Source of the DNA: Verrucomicrobiota bacterium | GTDB lineage: Bacteria; Verrucomicrobiota; Verrucomicrobiia; Opitutales; Opitutaceae | Length of the DNA stretch: 64,000 nt | Direction: 5' to 3' | Assembly (NCBI GenBank): GCA_023391285.1 | Contig: JAEWBF010000126.1 | Location: 1-64,000 of the forward strand | Shown here: piece by piece, positions 17,920-25,816 of the stretch | How the letters are laid out: each line of letters starts with the position of its first letter | Numbering within the stretch: position 1 is the first letter of the stretch | Made by a program: the position numbers and the translations under genes | The notes under the pieces: model-generated | What the model saw: only the letters and a program-made list of their open reading frames with translations | What the model was told of the DNA's origin: nothing | The model's database searches: none

Positions 17920-19647
17920 ATGCGTGAACGCCTGCTGAATTTTTGGAATGAACTGAGCGAGCAACAGCGCGACCTGTGGAAGGTTGTCGCCGGGCTGGTG
18001 CTGCTGGTGGGGCTCGGTGCGGGGGCTTGGATTTATGGTCGCCCGCTGTGGCAGAAGTGGCAGCGAACGCAGGCGCTGGAGCAGGCGCGGGATTTCGCGG
18101 CGCACAATGATTATCGGAATGCAGCGCTGGCGTTGCGGCGGGTGTTCGAGATGGGACCGAACGATCCGGCGACGTGGCGTGAAGCGACGAATGTGCTGGC
18201 GCAGATCGGGGCGCCGGAAGTGTTGCTCGCGCGGCAGAGGCTGGCGCAGCTCAGTCCGGAGGATACGGCCGTGAAACTGGCGCTGATTGGCGATGCGTTG
18301 CGGCTGGATCGGTTGGATGTGGCAACGGCGACGCTGGGCAAGATCGATGAGGCGGCACGGGACGACGCGGCGTATTTTCGGTTGGCGGCGTCGCTGGCGA
18401 TGGCGATGCGGCGAGGAGACGAGGCGGAAGCGAATCTCGCGCAATTGGTGCAGATCGCTCCGTCGAATCCGCTGGCGCAATTCGAGTATGCGGCGGTGCG
18501 GGTGTGGAGCGTCGACGAAGAGAAACGAGCAGCGGCGCGGGACGAGCTGCGGCGGCTGACCGCCGATCCGATGGTGCGGGTGCGAGCGGCGCTGGAGTTG
18601 TTGAAAGATGCGGCGCGACAGCACGACGAGCGGTGGGCGATCGATACGATGACATTTTTGCTGGAGCGTTTCGCGCCAGGAGCGGTCGCGGATTTCTCGG
18701 GTCCGGGGCTGCCAGGGTGGCAGCGGCTGGTGGAGGCGTTGAAGGCGGCGGCGGAAACGGACGCGGACGACGCGGCGATGTTGGCGCGTTGGTTTGCGGA
18801 TATCGGGCAGGCGCGGGAGGCGCTGGTGTGGATCGAAACCCTGGCGGAGGAGATTGACCATGCTGCGCCGGTGGCGGAAGCGGCCGCGGAATTGGCCGCG
18901 CGCGTGGGAGATCTCGACCGATTGGAGGAGCGGCTGCGTCAGGGGGCGTGGGGGGTGTGGTCGCGAGATGCGATCACGCTGGCGATTGCGTCGCGATTGC
19001 AGCGGATGCGTTACACGGATGCGAATGGCCGGGCGACGTGGCAGGATGCGTTGGATGCGTGCCGGGATTCGCTGACGGGCTTGCGGGCGTTGGTGCGTTT
19101 GGCCTCGGCGTGGCAGGATAGCGAAGGGTTGGAGCGGGCGCTGCAGACGGTGGTGGAGCGGCAGCCGAAAACGCTGTGGGCGTATACGGCGCTGCGGGGG
19201 ATCTATGCGGCGCGACTCGATCTACAGAAACTTTGGCAGTTGCACGAGCGATGGGTGCGGCAGGAACCGGGAAATGCGGAACTCGCGGCCGCACGGGTGA
19301 ACGTGAGCTGTGTTCTTAATCGCGTGTCGCCGGAGATCGCGAAGGAAGCGGAGCGGTTGTATGCGCAGCATCCGGAGATGAAGGAAGCGAAGGTGGCGCT
19401 TGCAGCGGTGCGGTGGCGGCAGAACGAACCGGCCGAGACGATTTCGTTGTTGAACGAGCTACCGCAGGACGAGCGGATGGACGCCTCGGCGGCGTTGTGG
19501 CGGGCTCTGGCGTTGGCGGATTTGGGGGACAACGCGGCTCGGGCGGCGATCGAAGACGCTTCGAAGACGCGAAGGGCCGCAGAGGAAAACGAATTGCTAA
19601 GAGCGGCCGTAGCGAAGGTGCGATCGGGGGCGGAGAATCGCGGTTGA
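17920..19647 (+). CDS. TPR-like membrane-anchored protein of the exosortase locus
   Basis: Starting at ATG 17920 gives 575 aa with a short cytoplasmic N-terminus and one TM segment (about 18-42, VVAGLVLLVGLGAGAWIYG). A long all-helical region follows, made of Ala-rich degenerate tetratricopeptide units such as ARDFAAHNDYRNAALALRRV, EEAINLAQL-like pairs and EAKVALAAVRWRQNEPAET. There is no catalytic motif. Large TPR proteins (for example PrsT) accompany PEP-CTERM/exosortase systems in other bacteria, but I cannot show orthology. The position between exosortase and substrate genes supports a scaffold role in the same surface-export system (inference). Its stop is 188 nt upstream of the PEP-CTERM gene. 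Confidence 0.75.
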   Translation: MRERLLNFWNELSEQQRDLWKVVAGLVLLVGLGAGAWIYGRPLWQKWQRTQALEQARDFAAHNDYRNAALALRRVFEMGPNDPATWREATNVLAQIGAPEVLLARQRLAQLSPEDTAVKLALIGDALRLDRLDVATATLGKIDEAARDDAAYFRLAASLAMAMRRGDEAEANLAQLVQIAPSNPLAQFEYAAVRVWSVDEEKRAAARDELRRLTADPMVRVRAALELLKDAARQHDERWAIDTMTFLLERFAPGAVADFSGPGLPGWQRLVEALKAAAETDADDAAMLARWFADIGQAREALVWIETLAEEIDHAAPVAEAAAELAARVGDLDRLEERLRQGAWGVWSRDAITLAIASRLQRMRYTDANGRATWQDALDACRDSLTGLRALVRLASAWQDSEGLERALQTVVERQPKTLWAYTALRGIYAARLDLQKLWQLHERWVRQEPGNAELAAARVNVSCVLNRVSPEIAKEAERLYAQHPEMKEAKVALAAVRWRQNEPAETISLLNELPQDERMDASAALWRALALADLGDNAARAAIEDASKTRRAAEENELLRAAVAKVRSGAENRG

Positions 19648-19728
19648 GTTGCTGCGGAAGAGACAGTGGGGTGGCCGGCGGGTGAGGGGAGCTCAACGAG
19701 ATGCGTGTCATCTGCGTATGGCGGAAGA

Positions 19729-19784
19729 ATTTAACATTTTTTTTCGCCGGTTCTGACTCGGTCCCTTAATTTGAGACGTTAAAT
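19729..19784. promoter_or_regulatory. AT-rich putative promoter region of the PEP-CTERM gene
   Basis: In a G+C-rich background, 19725-19800 is conspicuously AT-rich. ATTTAAC at 19729-19735 and GTTAAAT at 19778-19784 form a 7-bp inverted repeat about 50-100 nt upstream of the PEP-CTERM gene. This is consistent with an independent promoter carrying an operator. I see no good sigma-54 (-24/-12) match. Confidence 0.35.
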
Positions 19785-19835
19785 GTCGAACAGACTGTTT
19801 GACGATATGCCCATTCGGACTTTTGTTACCACGTC

Positions 19836-20888
19836 ATGAGGAAGATACCCTATAGATCGTGGGTATTTCTAGCTGGGGCCGTTTTGGCCCTGGTGCCGGT
19901 TGCGCGGGCGCAGACCACGGCGGAAGCGATCAACATTTTCGACGGATTGGTGCGGAACTACAATCTGGTGGCGTTCGGGAATGCGAGTTTCAGCGGGCAC
20001 TCCATCGAGGGGAGCTTGGCCGTAAGAGGAAACCTCTCGCTCAGCAGCACGCCGGTGGCCTCGCACCATGGGGCGGGCGCCGATCCGACGCTGTTCGTTT
20101 CGGGCAAGTTGACGTTGCAGAACGATTCTCACCTGCAGCGCGGTTACGCCTCGATCAATTCCTCGCAGAACACGCACCTCAGTGTTTCGGGGAATCAGGT
20201 GAGTTCGTCGGGTGGGAAGTTGATCCTGAATGGGAGCACGAGCAATCCGAAGACGAATGCGGGTCCGGCGAATTGGAATTGGGCGACGATCCAGTCGCAG
20301 GCGATTTCACTGTCGCAGACGCTGAAGAATGCGGCGCAGAGCGGCACGATTGCGGTGAATCAGGCGAATCAGACCCTGACGTTCACGTCATCGACCTCGC
20401 AAGCCGGCGTGGTGGTTTTCCAACTCGACGCGTCGAAGCTGGGGCAGAGCAGCTACGATGGGATCAACAACGTGAACAACGTGGCGTTCAACCTGGCGGC
20501 CAATCAGACGGCGGTCGTGAACGTGATCAATGCGGACGGGCGGACGATTTTCAGCGGTTACAATTTCAACGACAACGGGAACGTGGGCGGGCATCTGCTG
20601 TGGAATTTCAATGGCAGCGGGACCGTGCAAATCGGCAGCAATGGCGATTTCTTTGGGAGCATCCTTGCGCCGGAGATGGCGCTGCAGAACCGCAACAACC
20701 GGCTCGATGGGCAGTTGATTGTGAAGGACATCAACTACAGCGGCGCTCAATTGCATTTCGAGGAGTTCGCGCCGATCGGCGTGCTGGTGCCGGAGCCGTC
20801 GACCTATGCGCTGTGGGCGCTCGCGTTGTGCGGGGCGGGGCTTTGGTGGCAGCGGCGGCGCATCCGGCGTGTGGATACGCAGGGGTGA
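19836..20888 (+). CDS. Choice-of-anchor A family protein with PEP-CTERM sorting signal
   Basis: The 350-aa product has a signal peptide (about 1-25, ending VARAQT). A choice-of-anchor A beta-rich domain follows, with FDGLVRNYNLVAFGNASF, HSIEGSLAVRGNL, FNLAANQTAVVNVINADG, GHLLWNFNGSG and FFGSILAPEMALQNRNN. The tail starting at residue 318 is a classic PEP-CTERM signal: VPEPSTYALWAL, a hydrophobic stretch, then an Arg-rich end WWQRRRIRR. The protein should be exported by Sec, held in the membrane, then processed by an exosortase, most simply the one at 16270-17838. The family is common among extracellular-matrix or biofilm proteins. It is rich in Asn, Ser and Gly, as expected for a secreted adhesive protein. 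Confidence 0.92.
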   Translation: MRKIPYRSWVFLAGAVLALVPVARAQTTAEAINIFDGLVRNYNLVAFGNASFSGHSIEGSLAVRGNLSLSSTPVASHHGAGADPTLFVSGKLTLQNDSHLQRGYASINSSQNTHLSVSGNQVSSSGGKLILNGSTSNPKTNAGPANWNWATIQSQAISLSQTLKNAAQSGTIAVNQANQTLTFTSSTSQAGVVVFQLDASKLGQSSYDGINNVNNVAFNLAANQTAVVNVINADGRTIFSGYNFNDNGNVGGHLLWNFNGSGTVQIGSNGDFFGSILAPEMALQNRNNRLDGQLIVKDINYSGAQLHFEEFAPIGVLVPEPSTYALWALALCGAGLWWQRRRIRRVDTQG

Positions 20889-20955
20889 GGCGTGGCGCGG
20901 GGTTTTTGTGCGAAGGCAGGAGGCTGGCGCCAGGAAGTGGATTGCGGGCGAAATC

Positions 20956-20973
20956 GCCTGCAAGCAGGCTCCT
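20956..20973. repeat. 18-bp dispersed palindromic repeat, copy 1
   Basis: GCCTGCAAGCAGGCTCCT contains a perfect short palindrome (GCCTG-CAAG-CAGGC). An identical 18-mer is found at 54866-54883. It lies between the PEP-CTERM gene and a small putative membrane-protein gene. Confidence 0.7.
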
Positions 20974-21071
20974 GCATTTGCGTGGCGCGCGAACCCTCCG
21001 CCGTGGCCCGACGGGGCGTTGGGGCGAGGCACCGATGGCGAATCGGTCCCGGGCGAACTACGGTGCGAATC

Positions 21072-21212
21072 ATGGGTATCGAAACCATTTTGATCGTGTT
21101 GGGTGTGGCCGTGGTGATTGCGGTGGCGGTGGGGGCGAGCCGCGCGAAGAGGAAGTCCGGAGGCACGCAGGCGCCCAAGCCGGAAAATCCTTCGGACGTC
21201 GGGCGGGGTTGA
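21072..21212 (+). CDS. Small putative single-pass membrane protein
   Basis: A 46-codon frame starts at ATG 21072. It encodes one hydrophobic segment (IETILIVLGVAVVIAVAVGA) followed by a basic, Lys/Arg-rich region (SRAKRKSGG) and a polar tail. The layout is that of a bitopic membrane microprotein with the C-terminus inside. There is no recognised family and no strong ribosome-binding site, and the frame continues open upstream. It could be a real small protein of the surface-export block or a chance frame. Confidence 0.4.
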   Translation: MGIETILIVLGVAVVIAVAVGASRAKRKSGGTQAPKPENPSDVGRG

Positions 21213-21520
21213 GGGAGCGGCGAGTTTGCGAGGGATCGGTTGGCGGGACGGCACGCTTTTTTTGAGGCGCAAGTGGGCGAAAGGCGGTTTGTGACGAAAG
21301 CGTGACTTCATCCGCGTCGCCAGTGGCCGATTAGGCAGGGTAACTCACGCCCATGCGAACTGCTGCCGGTGCACTCGAGGCGAAACCAAGCCGAATAATC
21401 CAAGGACGCGCGCGTCGCGATCCGGGGCGGACGCGTTGCGTTCGCTAGAAGGGTTGCCCGATGAATCGTGGTGTTTGCTCCACGACGGTCGCGGTCCGGG
21501 AATTCGACTGGAGGCGGACC
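21213..21520. other. 308-nt leader before the propeller kinase
   Basis: No gene is seen here. The region contains the direct repeat at 21291-21306 described separately and an 8-nt T-run at about 21257-21263 that does not follow a strong hairpin. An in-frame ATG at 21461 could start the next gene, but the GTG at 21521 has the better ribosome-binding site. Confidence 0.4.
21291..21306 (+). promoter_or_regulatory. Candidate response-regulator box (direct repeat), copy 1
   Basis: GTGACGAAAGCGTGAC holds two GTGAC half-sites with 11-nt spacing start to start. That spacing is what OmpR/PhoB-type regulators bind. A similar box with the same spacing occurs at 25653-25668, between the OmpR-type regulator gene and the paralogous kinase gene. 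Assignment to that regulator is inference. Confidence 0.4.
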
Positions 21521-24500
21521 GTGCGAAAAACGTGGGTGGCGCTCGTGGTGGTGCTGAGCGTGGTGGTGGAGTCGCACGCGCTGGATCCGGAGCGCAGCCT
21601 TACACAATACAACTGCCAGACCTGGCGGCGTTCGAACGGGTTGCCGGCGAGTGCGGTGAACGCGATTGCGCAATCGCAGGACGGGTGGATGTGGCTGGGG
21701 ACATCGCACGGATTGGTGGCTTTCGATGGGACGGGGTTTCGCGTGCTCGATCCCACGTCGGCTGAAAACGTGCCGTCGAAGGCGATCGCGGCGATCGCGC
21801 AGCGTGCGGAAGGCGGCTTATGGCTGGGGTTGGATCGTGGCGGATTGGTTCAAACCGATGGAAGCGCGTTTGAGCGGATGCTCGATGCAGACTGGCAGGG
21901 GCCTTACACGATGGTGCGCGCGTTGCAGTGGAGCCGCGGCGGTGGGTTGCTCGTGGCGGGGAATGATTTGGCCGGTGTGCTCGATAAGGCGGGAACGTTC
22001 CAATCGACGGTGCCGGTGCCGGGGGCGGACGTAAGGACGATCTGCGATGACGAGCGCGGACGCATCTGGATGGGGACCGTCGACGATGGCGTGTTTTACT
22101 GGGAAGACGGAAAAGCGATCCCGTTTCTCGATGGGGCTTTCAGCAACCGGATCGTGTCATCGATTGCGATTGGGCCCGATGGGAAGATTTGGCTCGGCAC
22201 TGCGAACGGGCTGTTTTGTTACACCTCCGATTTCGAGGTCGTTTCGCTCGGGGAAGTGCGAGGCTTCGATTCGCAGCCCAATGTGATCAAAGTGGATCGT
22301 CGAGGGGCGGTGTGGATTGGCACGGTGATGTCGGGCTTGTTTCGTTATTACGATGGGAAGTTCAGCCGAATCAGGAAGCAGGATGGACTGGCGAGTGACC
22401 GGATCCTGACGCTGGCGGAGTCGGATGACGGCAGCATTTGGGTGGGAACGGAGGACGGGGTCAGCCAGTTGTCGGACGTCCGATTCCCGGTGCTCTCGAG
22501 CCCGGAAGGACTGGCGCACGAAGCGTGTTTGTCCGTGGCGACAGCGCCGGACGGGAGCGTGTGGATGGCGACGCCGGGCGGAGCGTCGCATTTTCGCGAC
22601 GGACGTTTCACGAACTACGGGGTGGAGGAATCGCACGGCTTTACCTCGCGCTGGATCAAGCGCGTGTTCGCGGCGCGCAACGGCGATATTTATCTCCTGA
22701 ACGGGCGCCGAAACGTGGACCGGTTTCGCGAGGGGCGCGTGGTGAAGAGCTGGCAGCGGGAGCACTGGCCCGCGGCGATCGCGGAGGATTCGCGCAGCGT
22801 GTTGATCAGCTTTGGACCGGACTTGATGCGATTGGAGAACGACGAGATCGTGCCATTACGATTGAAGGAAGGATCGCCGGTATCGCTGCGGTGGATTCGC
22901 GACGTGATCGTCGCCAAAGACGATTCGATCTGGATCGCGGCGATCGAAGGCGTGCAGCAGATCAAGGACGGCGTGCTGCGGAATTTTTGTCATGAAAACG
23001 CCATTTACCACAGCACGTTCAACCACGTGCGGGAGGATGATGACGGCGTGATCTGGGCGGCGCAGAATACGGGCATCGCGCGGATCAAGAACGGCAAGAT
23101 GAGCCTGATCACGCAGGAGCACGGGCTGCACGAGAACGAAGTGTATGCGATTGTGCCCGACGGACGCGGGACCTTCTGGATGGATTCGAGTCGCGGGATT
23201 TTCCGGGTGAGTGCGAAGGAATTGAACGCGGTGGCCGACGGGACGGCGGCGCGGTTGACCTGCACGGTTTATGACGGCGAAGACTCGGTGAAGACGACCA
23301 ACAAAACGGCGCAGGAATTTTCCGGCTGCCGCTCGGCGGACGGGCGGGTGTGGTTTCCGAGTTCGCAAGGCGTGATCATGATCGATCCCGAGACGGTCGT
23401 AGGAGCGCGGCCTCCGCCGGCGGTGGCGATCGAGCGCGTGATGATCGACGGGCGGGAGTTTTCGGGCAGCGCGATTCCGGGGTTGGAGCCAACGGCGGGA
23501 AACCTGCAGTTCGACTATGTGGCGCTCGATTATCGGGCACCGCAGAAAGTGCGTTACCGCTACCGGCTCGAAGGCTATGAGAGCGACTGGGTGGAGGCGG
23601 GCGGGCGGCGCTCGGCGTTTTATACGAATGTGGGGCCGGGCAAGTATCGCTTCCAAGTGCAGGCGTGCAACGGCGATGGAGTGTGGAATACGACGGGCGC
23701 GACGGCGGCGCTGACCTTGCCGCGGCGATACTACGAAACGGTGTGGTTTCGAGGAGTGGCGGGGGTGATGGCGCTGGGGCTTTTCGCGTATGGCGGATGG
23801 ATGCTGCATTTGCGGCGCAAGCACGAGCAACTGCGCCAAACGCACGAGCTGCTCGAGGCGAAGGTGCGCGAGCGAACGGCGGAGTTGACCGCGGAAATCG
23901 AGGAGCGGAAGCGGATGCAGCAGGAAGTGGAGCGCGTGCACCGCGAGCTGTTGGAGATCTCGCGACAGGCGGGCATGGCCGAAGTGGCGACGGGCGTGCT
24001 GCACAACGTGGGCAACGTGCTCACGAGCGTGAATGTTTCGGCGACGTTGTTGAACGACCGGGTGCACGATTCGAAAGTCGCGTGGGTGGGGAAAGTGCGC
24101 GACCTGATGAATGAGCAGCGAGGGAATCTTGGAGAGTTTCTGACGAAGGATCCGCGCGGGCAGCAGCTGCCGGCGTTTCTGGACTCGCTGGCGAAGCATC
24201 TCGAAACGGAGCAGGCGGAGTTGGTGAGCGAGCTGGCGTCCCTGCGAAAGAACGTGGAGCACATCAAGGACATCGTTGCGATGCAGCAGAACTACGCGAC
24301 CGTGTCGGGCGTGACGGAGCGGGTGCCGCTGGTGGAATTGGTGGAGGACACGCTGCGCATGGACGCGACATCGTTCGACCGGAACGCGGTGAAGCTGGTG
24401 CGGGATTACCGCGCCCAGCCGGTGATCACGGTCGAGAAACACAAGGTGCTGCAGATTCTCATCAACCTGCTCCGAAACGCGAAGTATGCGTGTGAACACT

Positions 24501-24778
24501 CGGCGCGGACGGACAAGCAGATCACGGTGAGGGTGATGGTGGAAGGCGATCGCGCGAAGATCACGGTCATCGATAATGGCGATGGGATCACCGAGGAAAA
24601 TCTGACGCGCATCTTCAGGTTTGGATTTACAACGAAGAAGCACAACGGGCACGGCTTCGGACTTCACAACGGTGCGCTGGCGGCGAAAAACATGGGCGGG
24701 GCCCTGACGGTGCGCAGCGATGGCCCGGGTCGCGGGGCGGAGTTCACCCTCGAGTTGCCGATCGCGCCTGAGTCGTGA
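21521..24778 (+). CDS. Two-component-regulator-propeller sensor histidine kinase
   Basis: The GTG at 21521 is preferred: GGAGG sits 6 nt upstream and it begins a signal peptide (VRKTWVALVVVLSVVVESHA). That gives 1085 aa; an ATG at 21461 would add 20 residues. Around ten or more propeller repeats (DGWMWLGTSHGL, GKIWLGTANGL, GSIWVGTEDGV) fill about 30-620 and would form periplasmic beta-propellers. A Y_Y_Y domain follows (YRYRLEGYESDW), then one TM (about 750-772), a coiled coil, and a kinase core. The dimerisation helix lacks the usual SHELRTP H-box; the likely phospho-acceptor is the His in GVLHNVGNVL. The ATPase has NAKYAC, DNGDGI and GHGFGLHNGAL. Such sensors often detect polysaccharide breakdown products. 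Confidence 0.88.
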   Translation: MRKTWVALVVVLSVVVESHALDPERSLTQYNCQTWRRSNGLPASAVNAIAQSQDGWMWLGTSHGLVAFDGTGFRVLDPTSAENVPSKAIAAIAQRAEGGLWLGLDRGGLVQTDGSAFERMLDADWQGPYTMVRALQWSRGGGLLVAGNDLAGVLDKAGTFQSTVPVPGADVRTICDDERGRIWMGTVDDGVFYWEDGKAIPFLDGAFSNRIVSSIAIGPDGKIWLGTANGLFCYTSDFEVVSLGEVRGFDSQPNVIKVDRRGAVWIGTVMSGLFRYYDGKFSRIRKQDGLASDRILTLAESDDGSIWVGTEDGVSQLSDVRFPVLSSPEGLAHEACLSVATAPDGSVWMATPGGASHFRDGRFTNYGVEESHGFTSRWIKRVFAARNGDIYLLNGRRNVDRFREGRVVKSWQREHWPAAIAEDSRSVLISFGPDLMRLENDEIVPLRLKEGSPVSLRWIRDVIVAKDDSIWIAAIEGVQQIKDGVLRNFCHENAIYHSTFNHVREDDDGVIWAAQNTGIARIKNGKMSLITQEHGLHENEVYAIVPDGRGTFWMDSSRGIFRVSAKELNAVADGTAARLTCTVYDGEDSVKTTNKTAQEFSGCRSADGRVWFPSSQGVIMIDPETVVGARPPPAVAIERVMIDGREFSGSAIPGLEPTAGNLQFDYVALDYRAPQKVRYRYRLEGYESDWVEAGGRRSAFYTNVGPGKYRFQVQACNGDGVWNTTGATAALTLPRRYYETVWFRGVAGVMALGLFAYGGWMLHLRRKHEQLRQTHELLEAKVRERTAELTAEIEERKRMQQEVERVHRELLEISRQAGMAEVATGVLHNVGNVLTSVNVSATLLNDRVHDSKVAWVGKVRDLMNEQRGNLGEFLTKDPRGQQLPAFLDSLAKHLETEQAELVSELASLRKNVEHIKDIVAMQQNYATVSGVTERVPLVELVEDTLRMDATSFDRNAVKLVRDYRAQPVITVEKHKVLQILINLLRNAKYACEHSARTDKQITVRVMVEGDRAKITVIDNGDGITEENLTRIFRFGFTTKKHNGHGFGLHNGALAAKNMGGALTVRSDGPGRGAEFTLELPIAPES

Positions 24779-24810
24779 AATGAGCGACGTGGGCGTAAAG
24801 CTGCTCTGCG

Positions 24811-25527
24811 CTAATCGGGACTCGTGACGATAGCGTCTTCGGCGAGACAGTAGCCTTCGCCGTGGACACGTTTCAGCCAGCGAGGCTCGTCGCCGTCGTC
24901 GCCGATTTTCTTGCGGAGACGCCAAACGTGGGTGTCGACGGTGCGGGTGTTGGGGAAACGGGTGTAGCCCCAGACGATGTCGAGAAGCGTTTCGCGCGAG
25001 ACGGGCCGTCCGGGACTTTTCGCGAGAAGATCGAGGATCGCGAATTCGGTTTTGGTAAATTCCACGGGTTCGCCGTTGTTGGAGGCGGTGCGGCGCGTGA
25101 GGTCGATCAGGAGGCGATCGAAGACGAGGAGGCTGGGGCGTTCGGCGGCACGATGATGGCGGCGAACGAGGGCGTGAACGCGAGCGAGGAACTCGCGAGG
25201 TTCGAAAGGTTTCGCGAGGTAGTCGTCGGCGCCGGCGTTGAGACCATTGATTTTGTCGTCGAGCAGGGCGCGTCCGGTGAGCATGAGGATGGGCGCGTTG
25301 AAATGGAGGCGGCGGAGCTCGACGCACACTTCGATGCCGGTGAGCCCGGGCATGTCGACATCGAGGACGAGGAGGTCGGGACGTTCGATGAGGGCGAGAT
25401 CGAGGCCGCGTTTGCCGTCGGCCGCTTCGATCACCCGGTAGCCCTGCCGTTCCAGCGCGATGCGCACCACCAGGAGCAGGTGGGGGTCGTCGTCGACTAC
25501 GAGGATTCGGGCTAGGGGACTCGGCAT
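24811..25527 (-). CDS. OmpR/PhoB-type response regulator
   Basis: The 238-aa product has a receiver domain at about 6-120. The acidic pair is in ILVVDDDPH, the phospho-acceptor Asp56 in LLVLDVDMPG, the Thr/Ser position in LMLTGRA, and the conserved Lys in YLAKPFEPREF. A C-terminal winged-helix DNA-binding domain follows (FTKTEFAILDLLAKSPGRPV, VDTHVWRLRKKIGDDG). It lies convergent to the propeller kinase (32-nt gap) and divergent from the PAS kinase at 25817. It is therefore the natural candidate target for one or both paralogous kinases. A direct repeat in its own upstream region (25653-25668) may be its binding site. Confidence 0.94.
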   Translation of the reverse strand: MPSPLARILVVDDDPHLLLVVRIALERQGYRVIEAADGKRGLDLALIERPDLLVLDVDMPGLTGIEVCVELRRLHFNAPILMLTGRALLDDKINGLNAGADDYLAKPFEPREFLARVHALVRRHHRAAERPSLLVFDRLLIDLTRRTASNNGEPVEFTKTEFAILDLLAKSPGRPVSRETLLDIVWGYTRFPNTRTVDTHVWRLRKKIGDDGDEPRWLKRVHGEGYCLAEDAIVTSPD

Positions 25528-25652
25528 GGGAAAGGCGAAGACCGAAGAGGCGTCGCCCGGGATAGACTATGGGTTTTCGCAGCGGTGTCATGTTGGATCT
25601 CGGGTAAACCGCGGCGGAGGTGGAGGGCTTCCGCAGAATTTGGGCGCGGTTC

Positions 25653-25668
25653 GTGACGAGGCGGTGAC
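25653..25668 (+). promoter_or_regulatory. Candidate response-regulator box (direct repeat), copy 2
   Basis: GTGACGAGGCGGTGAC has two GTGAC half-sites 11 nt apart, in the 289-nt divergent region between the response regulator (minus) and the PAS kinase (plus). It matches 12 of 16 positions of the box at 21291-21306, and both are preceded by GTT. It could serve both promoters. Confidence 0.4.
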
Positions 25669-25816
25669 ACATCGGAAGGAGAAATCCGGCAGAATGGCGC
25701 GGCTATGCAGATCGAGTGTAGTTCCGAGGATGTTGCGGCCCGTCGGGTTGGGATGCGGCGCGTCGTGGCCCTGGCGTCGGAGTGGGACGGGGGGATGCGG
25801 CGGGGATCCGAGTAAC

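Noticed and set aside
19690..19835. A sigma-54 promoter upstream of the PEP-CTERM gene
   Set aside because: No TGGCAC-N5-TTGC-like match with correct spacing was found; only an AT-rich region with an inverted repeat.
22856..25672. 938-aa minus-strand frame across the propeller kinase and response regulator
   Set aside because: Antisense to the kinase and out of frame with the real regulator. Very rich in Arg, His and Pro with no motif.
25460..25816. N-terminal extension of the PAS kinase from 25460
   Set aside because: The added 119 residues overlap the response-regulator 5' end and look non-coding. The ATG at 25817 precedes TM1 directly.
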